DNA of 64,000 bases from Brassica napus (taxonomy: Eukaryota; Streptophyta; Magnoliopsida; Brassicales; Brassicaceae), in assembly GCF_020379485.1 (NCBI RefSeq), contig NC_063439.1, positions 18,442,598-18,506,597 of the forward strand. The letters are read 5' to 3'. Below the pieces are notes generated by a model. It was given only the letters and a program-made list of their open reading frames with translations. It was not told where the DNA came from and made no database searches. Below are positions 1 to 10,935 of the stretch, piece by piece; the first letter of the stretch is position 1, and each line of letters starts with the position of its first letter. The position numbers and the translations under genes are program-made.

Positions 1-2
1 CT

Positions 3-603
3 TGGATAGACCATCTGACACATTTCAGGAAGGAGTTTGCGTTACCAAACAAGCTAAGAGCATTGATAGTGAGACATCCAGAGCTATTCTATGTGAGTCA
101 AAAAGGCACATTGTTGATCAGAGAACGATTGATAGATCTTGTTCAAGAAGGAAATAGAATTAGACGTGAACGGACAAGGAAAGGTGCGGAATATAGCAAT
201 GATGATAACAGAGATGCAGGCATTGATAAGACTATCGTCTTTTGTTGGTATATCTCCAAACATGCATATGTAAAGTGTATAGATTTGTAAACTATGGATT
301 AAAAGTCTAGCGTTCATAAAAAAAAAAAGGAAGGAAACCTTAATAGTCTTTCTCAAAACCTACAGCTATGTTCGCTTCTTTCGCTGCATGGATGCTACAA
401 ATACAACAAAGGAGCGGCTGGTGATGGCGTAGATAGCACTGATGCTATAGCCATAGATTCAGGTGTGGAATATTTCAGTGAAGAAGATGATGAGGAGGCA
501 TGGGTTAGTAGTGGTGAAAGTGTAGAATATTGGAGTAGAAAGCTCTCTTCTTCTGGTATGAGCAATGATAGAAGTAAAGAGTGTGTTATTGAATCCTGGT
601 GAT
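3..603 (+). pseudogene. PORR-domain protein, 3' part, probably broken (EMB1692-like)
   Basis: The frame is open from base 3 and enters from outside the window. It reads WIDHLTHFRKEFALPNKLR and then RHPELFYVSQKG, the signature of the plant organelle RNA-recognition (PORR) family, which takes part in mitochondrial or plastid intron splicing. Family members normally have about 20 residues (an RDSVFLVEAY-like segment) between FYVSxKG and the basic LIRERLIDLVQEG helix; here the two are fused. The frame stops at 288-290. An acidic C-terminus typical of the family (DSGVEYFSEEDDEEAW) resumes in the same frame from about 366 and ends at 601-603, after roughly 75 bases of unrelated sequence. A GT-AG intron from about 276 to 365 would restore the frame but leaves an atypical linker. 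The gene next door is TIM17-type, as for AT5G62990 in Arabidopsis. I read it as a damaged or rapidly changing copy; a real intron is the alternative. Confidence 0.6.
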
Positions 604-761
604 GTAAATTGCTAAAAGAGTAGAATAACCATCAACGTTTTCATATTGTATACTCACAAAATTGTACGAAACAACAAAAGAACAGTGTTTATGTTCGTTA
701 TCTTATTCTCCATCGGCTTGAAAATTTAGCATACAAAAAAAAACTGTGAACGTTCCCTTTC
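604..761. other. Intergenic, convergent 3' flanks
   Basis: Short spacer between the PORR remnant (+) and the TIM17-type gene (-). It contains AT-rich sequence suitable for 3' UTRs and nothing else I can support. Confidence 0.5.
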
Positions 762-1849
762 TTATTTTCTTAACTGTTGTTCGAGTCTCTCAATAGCAGC
801 ACCAACACCACTTGTGACCTCGCCAATGTGGCTCGTGTCTTGTTTGTTGCCTTCGTTTGCCTTCTCCATGAGCTTCAGTTGTAACCAACCTGTTGAAATA
901 ATACGGCATGCACTTAAGTTTAAGCCAATATAACTCCTTTCACATGGTAAAAGACTTGTGGGCAATGTAAATTCCAAGATGCAAATTAGTTACCAAGAGG
1001 GAAGCAGACTGTAGCTCCAAGAACTGAACCGAGCATCACATTCCGCGCACGCCAAGCAAGAGACCCCGGCACTACCCAATTGTGATTAGAGATAAAGAGA
1101 GGTTAGGAGGAGACACAGAAGTGAGCATGCTGAATCTAAATGAGTCATAAGTGCAAAGGAGAATGTATCAAGTTACTGATTAAGCCAAATACGGCAGCAG
1201 TAGCTGAACCAGCTCCCACGAAATTGAAAACATCATGCACTCCTCGCGTCTCAGCTAAAAAGTTCTGTAGACTGAAGTATGAAGCGGTGAACATCCCGAG
1301 ACGCATCCCTCCAATGAGGGAGCCACGAGTGACCCGGGTGAATCGTTTCTCCATAGCATCTCGCATCAATCTGTGTTGCTCTCGCTTGTCCTGTGTACTA
1401 CCCATCTTCAACATCACCTCTGCATCCTTGCTCTGTTTCAAAACCACGGCCACTAATTTTAGCGTTGAGTTTAATACAAAGCAGACACAAAGATAAGAGG
1501 AACCGAAACATAAATATTAAGGAACAACTAGGTCTTTTATAAATTGAAAGAAGACATACCACAGAAGCAGAAGCCTCTTTGCTGCCTCCATATAACATTC
1601 CAGCAAATATCCCAACAACAGTTGCTGTTCCCCAGTTTGGATTCCCAGCTAATCTTGAAGAGTTCTGTGTTTCATGTAATAATAACCATAAACCACTTCA
1701 AAACCCTACCTTTGTTCGAAAACAACGAATCGTCAACGCATTGCCTCTAAAGAAGGAACTTATCACAAAGAAATGATCCTTATCTATGCATTCGAACAAA
1801 AGAAGCTTACGCCTGGGATGGTTTCTTCTGGATTGTCTACCGCTTCCAT
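762..1849 (-). CDS. TIM17/TIM22/TIM23-family membrane protein (5 exons)
   Basis: Five exons on the minus strand: 1849-1811, 1664-1560, 1432-1177, 1071-994 and 889-762. All have GT donors and AG acceptors and join in one frame to give 201 residues. The start MEAVDNPEETIPG lies in a good ATG context. Glycine-rich transmembrane segments follow (GTATVVGIFAGMLYGG; RGSLIGGMRLGMFTASYF; FNFVGAGSATAAVFGLI; VMLGSVLGATVCFPLG), the pattern of the Tim17/22/23 superfamily, which forms channels or assembly factors in mitochondrial (or plastid envelope) membranes. A charged tail (MEKANEGNKQDTSH) ends in a short coiled helix IERLEQQLRK. Position beside DPH7 matches AT5G63000. The exact complex is not known to me; TIM subunit or complex I-associated protein are both possible. 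Confidence 0.85.
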
Positions 1850-2136
1850 AGATCAAAATTTACTACAGTATCGAGAAAAAGATAAATCCCCGATCTTCCT
1901 CTCCGCCGCAATCGCTTTGTAATTGTTGAAGACGACCAGAACAGTTCCATTAATCGTCGGCGATAAATCTTAACCGGTTAAGTCTAATTTAACCGGATGA
2001 ATTTGTTTTCCCCGGTTGGATTAAACCAAAATTATTTATTACTTTCGGCACGACGTCGTTTTCGTTATCTTTTTATTATTAGCCTTTTGTCCTCTGCTTC
2101 GTTGTTTAGCCGCCGGGAAAAGCAGAGAGAGTCGCC
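1850..2136. promoter_or_regulatory. Divergent promoter between the TIM17-type gene and DPH7
   Basis: Only 287 bp separate the two start codons, which face away from each other, so the segment must hold both promoters and 5' UTRs. It contains the palindrome ACGACGTCGT at 2050-2059, a TGACG/ACGT-type element common near transcription starts in Brassicaceae. The same 10-mer occurs at 22474 and 23317. No clear TATA box was found on the DPH7 side. Confidence 0.6.
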
Positions 2137-3230
2137 ATGGACGCAGCTCATTGCTACCTCGAAGGAAACGCAGACGCAGTAGAGTTCTGTCCTCACGAGC
2201 CTCACGCGAACTTGCTTGCAGCTTCTACTTACACACTCCAAGAAGGAGATCTTCCCTCTCGATCCGGCTCCGTCTATCTATTCGACGTCGAACATTCTCG
2301 TTTGAATCTCCTCCATAAAGTCGACACCACCGGAGTCTTCGATATCCGTTGGAGCCGCGGTGGCGGCGAAAGCTTGGCGCTTGCTCAAGCTGACGCTGAT
2401 GGGTGCTTGAGAGTTTACAAGGTCGATGACACTGAAGACAAAGGTAACGACTTTATCGATATTGCAGTAAAGGAACACACTTGTTGGTTTGGTCTTAAGA
2501 CAAAGTCTTATGCTTTGCAACAGGTTATTGTCTGAGAGAAGTCGCTGGTGAAAAAATCAGTTCATCAATGTGTCTTTATCTCGATTGGGATCAATCATCA
2601 ACATCGATTGTAGTTGGTTTATCCGATGGCTCTGCTTCTGTTGTTTCATTCACTGATTCCAATCTAGAGACAGTCCAAGAATGGAAAGGACACGACTTTG
2701 AGGTTTGGACAGCTTCGTTCGATCTCAACAACCCTAGTTTGGTCTACACTGGATCAGATGATTGCAAGTTCAGCTGCTGGGATATCAGAGACAATCCAGG
2801 GGACAATCGGGTTTTTCAGAATTCGAAAGCTCACACAATGGGTGTTTGCTGCGTTTCGCCGAGTCCGAGTGAGCCTTACTCTGTATTCACTGGAAGTTAT
2901 GATGAGACTTTGAGGGTTTGGGACACGAGGTCTGTTTCCAGACCTGTGAATGAAGTATCGGTGTCTTTGGGTGGAGGAGTGTGGAGAATCAAGCACCATC
3001 CGTCTGTGCGTGGTGTTGTTTTGGTGGCTTGTATGCATAATGGTTTTGCTGTAGTTAAGGTTGGTGGTGGGAAAGGTGAAGTGATGGAGAGTTGCAGCAA
3101 GCATGAGTCTCTTGCTTATGGAGCAGATTGGTATAAGGGGAAAGATCAGAAGCGGAGTCTTGTGGCAACTTGCTCGTTCTATGATAAGCTTCTTCGTTTA
3201 TGGAAGCCTGAAACTGCGTTTGAGATTTGA
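2137..3230 (+). CDS. DPH7: Diphthine methyltransferase homolog, WD40 protein DPH7/RRT2
   Basis: Two exons, 2137-2443 and 2524-3230, join in frame (AAAG|GT...ACAG|GT) into 337 residues. The start ATG sits in CGCCATGGAC. WD-type blades are visible: GVFDIRWS...LRVYKVDD, VWTASFD...TGSDDCKFSCWDIRD, SKAHTMGVCCVSPSP...TGSYDETLRVWDTR, then GGGVWRIKHHP and a final LLRLWKPE. The segments GSDDCKFSCWDIRD, HTMGVC and GGGVWRIKHHP are typical of the WDR85/DPH7 family, which demethylates methylated diphthine during diphthamide formation on elongation factor 2 in the cytosol. Length fits the plant family. It is probably the counterpart of AT5G63010. The intron is 80 bp. It shares a short divergent promoter with the TIM17-type gene. 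Confidence 0.85.
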
Positions 3231-3880
3231 AGTTGCTTGATCCTTTTTTTTAATTGTTTGCCTAGATTGTTGAATTTCAAATTGCAATGCTTTTTTCAAT
3301 AAGATCTTCAAGATTGTGTGCTGGTTAAACCAACACAGAGTCCGTAATTTACTTTGTCAACTTCAGAAGGCAATACTATCGTTATAGCACAATACCTGCA
3401 GTCTCCAGTGATTCAGCAAAAGGAAGCTACACAAATCCTTAATTCCATTAACCAAACTAAACTATGGATGTTTTGTCTGACAAAGAGAAGGGGTGTTTCG
3501 TTTTATTTGGTTTAAGGGAGAAATCACGATCTATCAATTTGAAGACATAGGTTTCAGAGTTCATCAAAGCTTTTGATCAGTACACCCACTTGAGTACGTA
3601 AAAATACAAGCTTACCTTTCCGGTACTCTCAGTATAACAGGACAAAGCAATGTCAAGTGGTTCAATTATAAAGAATCTCCAAGAAGCTTTTTACTCAAAT
3701 TAGTTTTCCATTAACCAAACTAGAGCACAAACAGCACAGCAGTGTTAATGTTTTGTTTAAAGCAAAGTGAAAACCACAAGTATCTTTCCTTATTTGGGTA
3801 CTTGACAATATGTAACATATAACATTCTTCTTCATTTCCACTGTTTATAGTTTCAGAGTTTTCACTCAAGCTGGGAAGAG
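3231..3880. other. Intergenic between DPH7 and GRXC1 (3' flanks)
   Basis: 650 bp between convergent gene ends. The first part is T-rich and suits the DPH7 3' UTR; the last part suits the GRXC1 3' UTR. In A. thaliana I recall a CC-NBS-LRR gene (AT5G63020) between the two; no NB-ARC or LRR coding sequence is visible here. Confidence 0.5.
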
Positions 3881-4740
<860 letters not shown>

Positions 4741-5063
4741 CTCTTCCTCTTACCTAAACAGTAGATATTCTTTGAAGGAATCGGACAGAACAACTCCTAT
4801 AGATTCCTTTCACTCGACTTTCGTTCCCAATCTTGCTGGCTGTTCAAAGAATTTTATCGTATACTTTTCTAGTTTGTGAGAAGAAAGAAATAATCGTTTA
4901 CTTTTGTGCCTATTTAGAACATCCGGAGTACTTATATAATTAAATATTATTTTTTTTTTGTTTTGTTTTTGTTTAAATAATGAAGGATCCGAATCAAAAT
5001 GGTAAGTTCCATTGCAGAATTTTAGGTATATAAATATTATTATTTATTTTTTTAATATAATTT
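4741..5063. promoter_or_regulatory. Upstream region of GRXC1
   Basis: Promoter and 5' UTR side of GRXC1 (minus strand). It turns strongly AT-rich beyond about 4920, where transposon-associated sequence begins. No individual site can be assigned with confidence. Confidence 0.4.
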
Positions 5064-5146
5064 TAGAAAGAAAAATTTAAATAAAACATGATTAAATAAA
5101 AACATGATTAAATATACAGATTACACATAAGGGTTTATAAAATATA
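5064..5146 (+). repeat. Direct repeat, left copy, flanking the B3 fragment
   Basis: About 80 bp similar to 5814-5894: both begin TAGAAAG, contain AAACATGATTAAATAAA (around 5083 and 5833) followed by a second ATGATTAAAT unit, and end with a GGxxTTATAAA segment. The two copies bracket the B3-domain fragment. The right copy adjoins the 3' end of the Harbinger transposase. Confidence 0.65.
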
Positions 5147-5201
5147 ACGGTAGCTAAACACACGGTCAAAGCAGAGGAAAAGACTTAAGCATTCTCCTAA
5201 T

Positions 5202-5670
5202 TCATCTGTGAGAAGACTCACCACTCTTTCTGCTCAAGTATTTACTCAGTATTTCAGAGCACTCTTTTCTTTCCAGACATACACACATCAATGGAGTAGT
5301 TTTCCCATCTCCAACCACATTGAACACAAATAAGTCTCCTATCTCGCAACTGTTATCGAGATAGAACTTTCTCCAGCCTCTTGTGATGTAAAACTTGCTG
5401 CATGATTCGGTAAATCGCAAACTCACATTCCATGAATTTCCCTCTTTGTTCACCAGTATCGTCTCTTGGCATTGTTTGTTCAAAGCAGTAGAACTCGTAG
5501 CTCCCACAGAAAGATACTGCAAACAAATAACGTAAAGACACATAATAGATTAAACAATTAATTTGACTAACTAAATTGACTCACAAGTTTGTCTTCTTGT
5601 AGATTTGAAACAGTGACCTCAGCCAAAAAACAGTAGTCGAATGAGAAAGAAGACATTGCCCATGTTCCTC
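5202..5670 (-). pseudogene. B3 DNA-binding domain fragment, REM type
   Basis: Two exons on the minus strand, 5670-5585 and 5516-5202, with good GT-AG borders and matching phase, encode one B3 domain. Exon one reads SFSFDYCFLAEVTVSNLQEDKL. Exon two reads YLSVGATSSTALNK, then ETILVNKEGNSWNVSLRF, a GWRKFYLDN-like DNA-contact region, and SCEIGDLFVFNVVGDG, followed by a short tail ending ESSHR. This layout is characteristic of the Reproductive Meristem (REM) B3 transcription factors. REM proteins usually have several B3 domains and an N-terminal start; here there is only this module, an acceptor-like AG precedes exon one, and no upstream exon was found. It is therefore a remnant or a captured piece beside the Harbinger element. 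Confidence 0.7.
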
Positions 5671-5766
5671 CTGAAATATAAAAAACAATTTTCCACGTCA
5701 AAAACATCTTAGAAGTTTGCTATGCTATAATATATCTAACTCGCATATTTTTCTACATAATTATAG

Positions 5767-5829
5767 ATGTTAGAAAGCAAAATAATGTACCAGTATTGTT
5801 GGTCGTCTGATGTTAGAAAGCAAAATAAA
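5767..5829 (+). repeat. Short direct repeat pair
   Basis: GATGTTAGAAAGCAAAATAA occurs twice, at about 5767 and 5809, 42 bp apart. It lies between the B3 fragment and the right copy of the 80-bp flanking repeat and may reflect a break-repair event. Confidence 0.6.
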
Positions 5830-5894
5830 AATAAAACATGATTAAATAAAAAGATGATTAAATAAAAAGATACAACATGAGGCCTTATAAATAT
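5814..5894 (+). repeat. Direct repeat, right copy, flanking the B3 fragment
   Basis: Partner of the copy at 5064-5146. It lies just past the stop codon of the Harbinger transposase gene, so it is probably part of that element's original 3' region. Confidence 0.65.
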
Positions 5895-5947
5895 TTAAGA
5901 TGATTAAATTTAAAAATACAACATGATTATGAATCACCAAATTTGTT

Positions 5948-7189
5948 TCAAATATTTTCTATTAAATCATATTTCAATCGATGATGTGCCTTGGTATCGT
6001 GAACATCATCCCGAATGCCGATAATATTATGGATATTTGTAGGCATGTCGTTACCGACCCGTGAACTTCTTGGGACGTCTTCCTCTTCAAATTCATAATC
6101 ATCGTACCGAATGAATCCATCTCGTTCATTCTCGAATATCATATTGAGTAGTATGATACATGCTCTCATAATCTTCCTAATCTTCTGTTTGTCCAATGAA
6201 AGAGTCGGGTTCTTCACAATCGCAAATCGAGATTGCAATACTCCAAAAGCCATTTCCACATCTTTGCGGGTTACTTCTTGTTTTTTAGCAAATAATTCTG
6301 CCTTAAGACCTTGAGGACTTGTGATAGATTGGATAAAGGTTGCCCATTTGGGATAGATACCGTCAGTGAGATAGTAGGCCAAGTTATAGTTGTGTCCGTT
6401 GACCACATACTCTACCTTGGGAGCTCGGCCTTCGAAAATGTCATCAAAAACAGGAGACCGATCCAAGACATTAATATCGTTTAAAGTACCTGGTGGACGG
6501 AAGAAAGCGTGCCATATCCAAAGATCTTGTGAAACCACAGCCTCTAAGACAATTGTCGGTTTTCCCGAGCCACATGCGTACTGTCCTTTCCAAGCGGTTG
6601 GACAATTTTTCCATTCCCAATGCATGCAGTCAATGCTTCCAACCATCCTAGGAAACCCGCGTTTCTCTCCAATATCGAGCAACCGTTGAAGATCCTCTGC
6701 TGTGGGCATTCGTAGATACTCATTTCCAAATAACTGTATTATTCCGTCAGTGAAATGGTGTAAACATGAAAGTGCCGTACTTTCACCAAGTCGGAGATAT
6801 TCGTCTGCCGCGTCAGCCGCTGAACCGTAAGCAAGTTGACGAATAGACGCCGTACATTTTTATAGTGGAGAAAGACCAGACCTCCCGGTTGCATCTCTTC
6901 TTTGTGTAAAGAATCGAATGTTCTCTGAGAGGCTCACCACTATACGCAAGAATAAATCCTTACTCATGCGGAACCGGCGTCTGAATAAATGGGCCGAGAA
7001 TGTTGAATGTTCGCTGAAGTAGTCATTTCATAAACGGTTGTGTCCTACTTCACGGTTTTGCTCTATATAAGCACGCCTCTTCTGCTTATTGGGTTGGGAC
7101 CCGACAATGTCATTGTATGTATCATCCACAATTTCGTCGAAAATTTCTTCCAATCTTTCATCAACGTTATCGGATGAGGATGATGACAT
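5948..7189 (-). pseudogene. PIF/Harbinger transposase (HARBI1-like DDE_Tnp_4) with two stops
   Basis: One minus-strand frame runs 414 codons from ATG at 7189 to the TGA at 5950-5948. It is interrupted by TGA at 7030-7028 (where the family has Trp: HNRL*NDYFS) and by TAA at 6862-6860 (LSPL*KCTASIRQL). The N-terminus is acidic and serine-rich. The helix-turn-helix region reads RFRMSKDLFLRIV, and the catalytic core has GSIDCMHWEW (first Asp), FFRPPGTLNDINVL (second Asp) and VEMAFGVLQSRF (Glu). This is the plant nuclease of PIF/Harbinger DNA transposons, which needs a Myb-like partner for DNA binding. That partner lies upstream at 7933-8723. Apart from the two stops the protein is intact, so inactivation looks recent. 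Confidence 0.9.
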
Positions 7190-7932
7190 CTTTAGATATC
7201 CCTACTTGAATCCAAAATTTTACTTATTGGTTACTTAAATTTTAGTAATTTTTTTAAAAAATTGAAAAATTAGAAAATTCCTTTTTTTTAAACCAATTTT
7301 AGTATGATTATTCACATTTTCAACACATGTTTTTATACTTAATGACAATGTAAATAGCTTTTATTAGTCAATCAGCCGAACACATGCAACGGGTTTCAAA
7401 CCAAATCATTAGATGAAGCAACACATGTTTCAGTTTAAATATTCAACACATGTTTCAGTTTAACTAAAATGAACCAAAAGAACATAAAATGCAACACATG
7501 TTTCAGTTTGAGCAACAAGAGTGATAAGTGTTACCTAATGCCGAGTGGATACAAAGAGAAGGCACCAAGAGAATACAAGGACTACTTCTTCTTCTACCAA
7601 GAGGATACAACGACTGCTTCTACTTCTTTTACAAAGATAAAGCACCAAAAGGATACAAGTTTTGAAAGTGGAGAATCTGTGACTTGCTACTTATTATACA
7701 ACAAAGACAACTACTTATAATACTAGACTTGAATAAAAATGCACCCGTGACTTGCTTCACATCCGCTAACGACCAAAAGACTTTCAGACCTCCCAATGCA
7801 CCCGTGACTTGGTTCACATGGCTTCACGGACCTGACACATCAAATAAGACAACAGTTAGTACGATAGAAAAAACAATTTAAAAGTCCCAACTTCACAAAA
7901 CAAAATTAATACCTACAATCAAGACTAATAAA
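7190..7932. other. Spacer inside the Harbinger element with short repeats
   Basis: Noncoding. It holds three copies of CAACACATGTTTCAGTTT at 7419, 7444 and 7492, and two copies of a segment starting TGCACCCGTGACTTG at about 7740 and 7797. Such motif clusters could be transposase or Myb-partner binding sites; that is inference. Confidence 0.55.
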
Positions 7933-8723
7933 TCACAACATTTCAGACATTAGTTTGAGTTTTAGAGTAGTCTCCATCTCTAATAGTGGCTCTGTTTTCG
8001 CGAGTAAACGATCTAGGAGTTTATGTCTAGAGATTTTTTCTTTAGTTTCTAAAACAGCCTGTAGCTTCGTCAACTCCTCCTCTCTAGCACTCTTCTTCTT
8101 CTTACATCCAGCTTTGGCAGCCTTTACCCCGGGAGGTCTACCCTCTGGTTCTCCGTCTTCCCCTTCTTCTCTATCACCCGCCGAAGGTGGTTTCCGCTTC
8201 TCATTTCCACCGTCCTTAGCCGTATGAGTTGCACACGATTTCTGGTCATGCCTCAGCTCCCTCCAGCAGTGATCCAGGGCGAACTTGTAGCCGTTATTAC
8301 TGAAGAAAATGTCTAAAGCTGCTTTCATGAGATCATCATCATTTTGCCCACTCCTCTGCTCCCTCAGAGCCCCATCATAGCAACCAGCAAACTTGGATAC
8401 TTGCTCGTTAATCCGAGCCCACCTCTGCTTGCAAGGACGAAGCTTCCTCGGTGTAGTCCCAACCAGGTGAGGGCTTCCGTTGTAGTAGTCTACAATACAA
8501 TTCCAGAAAGCATCAGCTTTTTGCTCAGTGCTCACCACAGGGTCCTTACTGGTGTTAAGCCACGCACCAATAAGGATTTTATCCTCTGTGGGAGACCATT
8601 TCTCCTCTCCTTCACACAAGGCTCATCGGGAACTTGGCTAGCGAACCAATTAGCTTCGGGTGAGTCAAGGTCAATGGGATTTTGACTATTTAGTAGGTTT
8701 ACATAGCCAGAAGGGTTAGGCAT
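7933..8723 (-). pseudogene. Harbinger Myb/SANT-like protein (NAM-associated C-terminus), one frameshift
   Basis: Minus strand, ATG at 8723 (MPNPSGYVNLLNSQNPIDLD). The reading frame is lost near 8600: the first frame reads DEPCVKERR, and the next frame continues EKWSPTEDKILIGAWLNTS, consistent with a single missing base at the A-run. The rest is complete: a Myb/SANT trihelix-like domain with KWSPTEDKILIGAW and CKQRWARIN, then the linker KFAGCYDGA, then a lysine-rich stretch and a coiled C-terminal helix (EEELTKLQAVLETKEKIS). These glutathione-S-transferase-T3-like annotated proteins are domesticated or element-borne relatives of Harbinger ORF1, which recruits the transposase to its termini. 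It was probably functional until recently. Confidence 0.85.
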
Positions 8724-9224
8724 GGTTAGAGGTTGGGTTGTGACATTATTCTACCGACACTACTACTTAAGTAAGCAAATTCTAAACTAATTAAAGCCTA
8801 TCAAATCAGAGCAGTTGGGAAGATAGAAAGCAAATAAGTTACATTAACACCTATTCTAATCCGAGTAAATACCTATCAAACTAAGTAATAAAAGCCAATC
8901 AAATGATGCCAATACAAACCAAACAAATAGCATCGGACACCATTTCTTTTCAAACACAACTAGAGTACTAATTTTAACCTTCATTTCAAACACAACAAGA
9001 GTACTAATTTTTAAAAAGAAATAATACATTATTACAGATAATTCTGACAAACGCCACTCTCCTTAGAAACCTTTGCAACAATTCCTGAAAAAACATGAGA
9101 TAAACATTCAAACGTTTTACAAAAGCCTCTAAGAATATGCAATTAAATAAGAGGACATAAACTAACCTCGCAGAATCACTAACACCAAACCTATTAAGAC
9201 TAATAGACAGACCATTAGCTTAAT
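8724..9224. other. Spacer between two Harbinger genes
   Basis: AT-rich noncoding sequence. A segment with TTCAAACACAAC.AGAGTACTAATTTT is repeated at about 8949 and 8987. No gene is seen. Confidence 0.5.
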
Positions 9225-9653
9225 TCATGCTTTCTTCTTTGAAAGCTCATCTACCGTCTTCTCAAGGTTAAGGCGCTTCTGCACACTCTCATCTACCGTC
9301 TTCTTAAGATCACTAAGTTGCCTCTGAAACTCCCTCATCTCCTCCATGACTGCCACTTCCCACCATTTCCAAACGTGGCAGTCTCCATCATCAGCATTAT
9401 CGCACGTAAAGTACCTTCTGTATGGGTCTTTAGGAGTGTAAGAGCAGCCGAGAACAGGCTGAGCTCCACAGTAGCATGTCGTGGGGATTCCATCATCAGC
9501 CTCTGGTTGACGTGGGTACTGAACCGGCATTGCATTGCGGTTGCTACTGTCAGTTTCATCCGCGTAAATGTGAGCTTCGGCTTCAAGAAGGGAGGTTATG
9601 TCCAGAGAGTCTGATGATGAAGAGGGCTGGATGTAGCTGTAATCTTGTCCCAT
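9225..9653 (-). CDS. GRF-type zinc-finger protein with coiled coil, carried by the Harbinger element
   Basis: Intact 142-residue frame on the minus strand, ATG at 9653 (MGQDYSYIQPSSSSDSLD). Residues about 60-97 form a GRF zinc finger: CYCGAQPVLGC...YFTCDN...CHVWKWW, with the conserved Cys residues and the closing W. The last 45 residues form a heptad coiled coil (MREFQRQLSDLKKTVDE...LNLEKTVDELSKKKA) with an internal KKTVDE/EKTVDE repeat. GRF fingers bind single-stranded or unusual DNA in nucleases and topoisomerases. Small GRF plus coiled-coil proteins are common near plant Harbinger and Mutator genes, but their role in transposition is not defined to my knowledge. It is the only one of the three element genes here without a break. 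Confidence 0.8.
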   Translation of the reverse strand: MGQDYSYIQPSSSSDSLDITSLLEAEAHIYADETDSSNRNAMPVQYPRQPEADDGIPTTCYCGAQPVLGCSYTPKDPYRRYFTCDNADDGDCHVWKWWEVAVMEEMREFQRQLSDLKKTVDESVQKRLNLEKTVDELSKKKA

Positions 9654-10604
9654 TTTCTTTAACCTGAAAGAAGTGAAGAACTGTGAATCAATTAGAACCG
9701 ATTACTTATTACATTCGCAAAAACACTCGCATATATACGACCGAGTAGTGATTTAACTGAACCCCAAGAATACTCCCTTAAAATGAACATATCGATTCAA
9801 CAAGATCAAACAAATCAACTAGATCCGACATTGAAACCAATATGGGATTTCAATCCGTGTAAGAAAAAAAAGAGAAGATCCGCTTCCGATTGAAACCAAA
9901 ATCGATCTGAAACCCTATATACAAACGAACCCTCTCCCTAAATCGATTTATCCCCAAAATTTTTAAAAACCCTCATTTCAATCATTAAACGAAATCGATA
10001 TAAACCCCCATGATCCAACCCGATTGAGAGGAAACAAGAAGATAACTGATCTAATTTAGCGAAAATCAACGATTTTAGAGAAAGATTTACCAAAAACGAA
10101 AGAGAGATGAATCGCCTTTCTCTCCAGATGATTTTTTTTTCTACGGTTTCGGTCGAGAATGAGATTTCTCGCTTGACCCAACGAAACACAAACCGACGCC
10201 CACCCAGTTAGAAGAGGACACGTACTCAAGGATCAGCCCCTTAAAATCCTTCTCGACGGGGCAATCCTTAGGTTTACACGGATAATTAATATTATTATAT
10301 TAACCCTAAGCTAAGGATTAGCGCTAAGGATCCGACATGGACCGCTGTTGCACTTGCTCTGAGGTCCCATTATCTATTTAATATTTATTTGATTTATTCG
10401 GTTTTCGTTCGGTATACAAAGAGATTCGGTTTAGAATCAAACAGAACCGAACCTGAGATTCTCGGAGCCCTATTCAAAGTAAAAATGAACTTGGTGTAGT
10501 TTTGATAACAAAAAAACAACATCGAAAGAAACCTATAGAACAATCTAAACATAATCCCCTATACATTATTTACCAAGTGATTGTGACACATGTCATCACC
10601 ACAT
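9654..10604. other. Upstream flank of the Harbinger genes
   Basis: The first 550 bases look like promoter and 5' UTR of the GRF gene (minus strand), including pyrimidine-rich leader sequence and a possible 5' UTR intron. Beyond 10370 the sequence is AT-rich background. No further gene is seen. Confidence 0.4.
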
Positions 10605-10935
10605 TAATTTTTTTTTTGTCTGGTTAATTATGCTATGACAAATTATGAGAAACATTACATAGACGATATTACAGCCGACAATTCTACTTGCCTTATGAGG
10701 ATTCACACCTGACTGCATCACCCTGAGTAGCCCTATGAGATCCATTCCTGACGGTACTCCTTGCGCCATGCTGAAGATCTTTTGTAAGCATTTTCTCTAA
10801 TTATCTGCATTATTCACCTTCTCCGAGAATTGAAACACAGGCCTCTTCATGTAGAAATTGTGTTGTCTGGGGTTTGAACCCCAGACCTGGGTGTAGAAGC
10901 CTTTAAACCTTGACCACTAATAAAGATAACATGGC
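10605..10935 (-). mobile_element. tRNA-derived SINE
   Basis: Read on the minus strand, a leader with TTAGTGGTCAAGG (weak box A) is followed by GGGGTTCAAACCCC at about 10867-10880, a strong RNA polymerase III box B. A unique body of about 230 bp follows, ending in a run of A (T-run at 10610-10619 on the plus strand). This is the layout of Brassicaceae SINEs. A target duplication could not be assigned. Confidence 0.65.

Larger units (their letters stand above)
5948..9653 (-). mobile_element. PIF/Harbinger DNA transposon, coding core
   Basis: Transcription order on the minus strand is GRF zinc-finger gene, Myb/SANT-like gene, then transposase, the set expected of a Brassicaceae PIF/Harbinger element. 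The true ends are not established. The upstream flank extends to about 10370, where GC-richer sequence (CGCTAAGGATCC, CCGCTGTTGCAC) may belong to the element. The other end is confused by the B3 fragment and the 80-bp repeats. I could not pair terminal inverted repeats. Confidence 0.75.

Noticed and set aside
1140..1496. Open frame of 118 codons on the plus strand
   Set aside because: It is antisense to the TIM17-type exon 3, whose protein is conserved and spliced consistently.
10201..10370. Terminal inverted repeat of the large Harbinger element
   Set aside because: No matching inverted sequence was found at the other side (4900-5950), so the end is not called.
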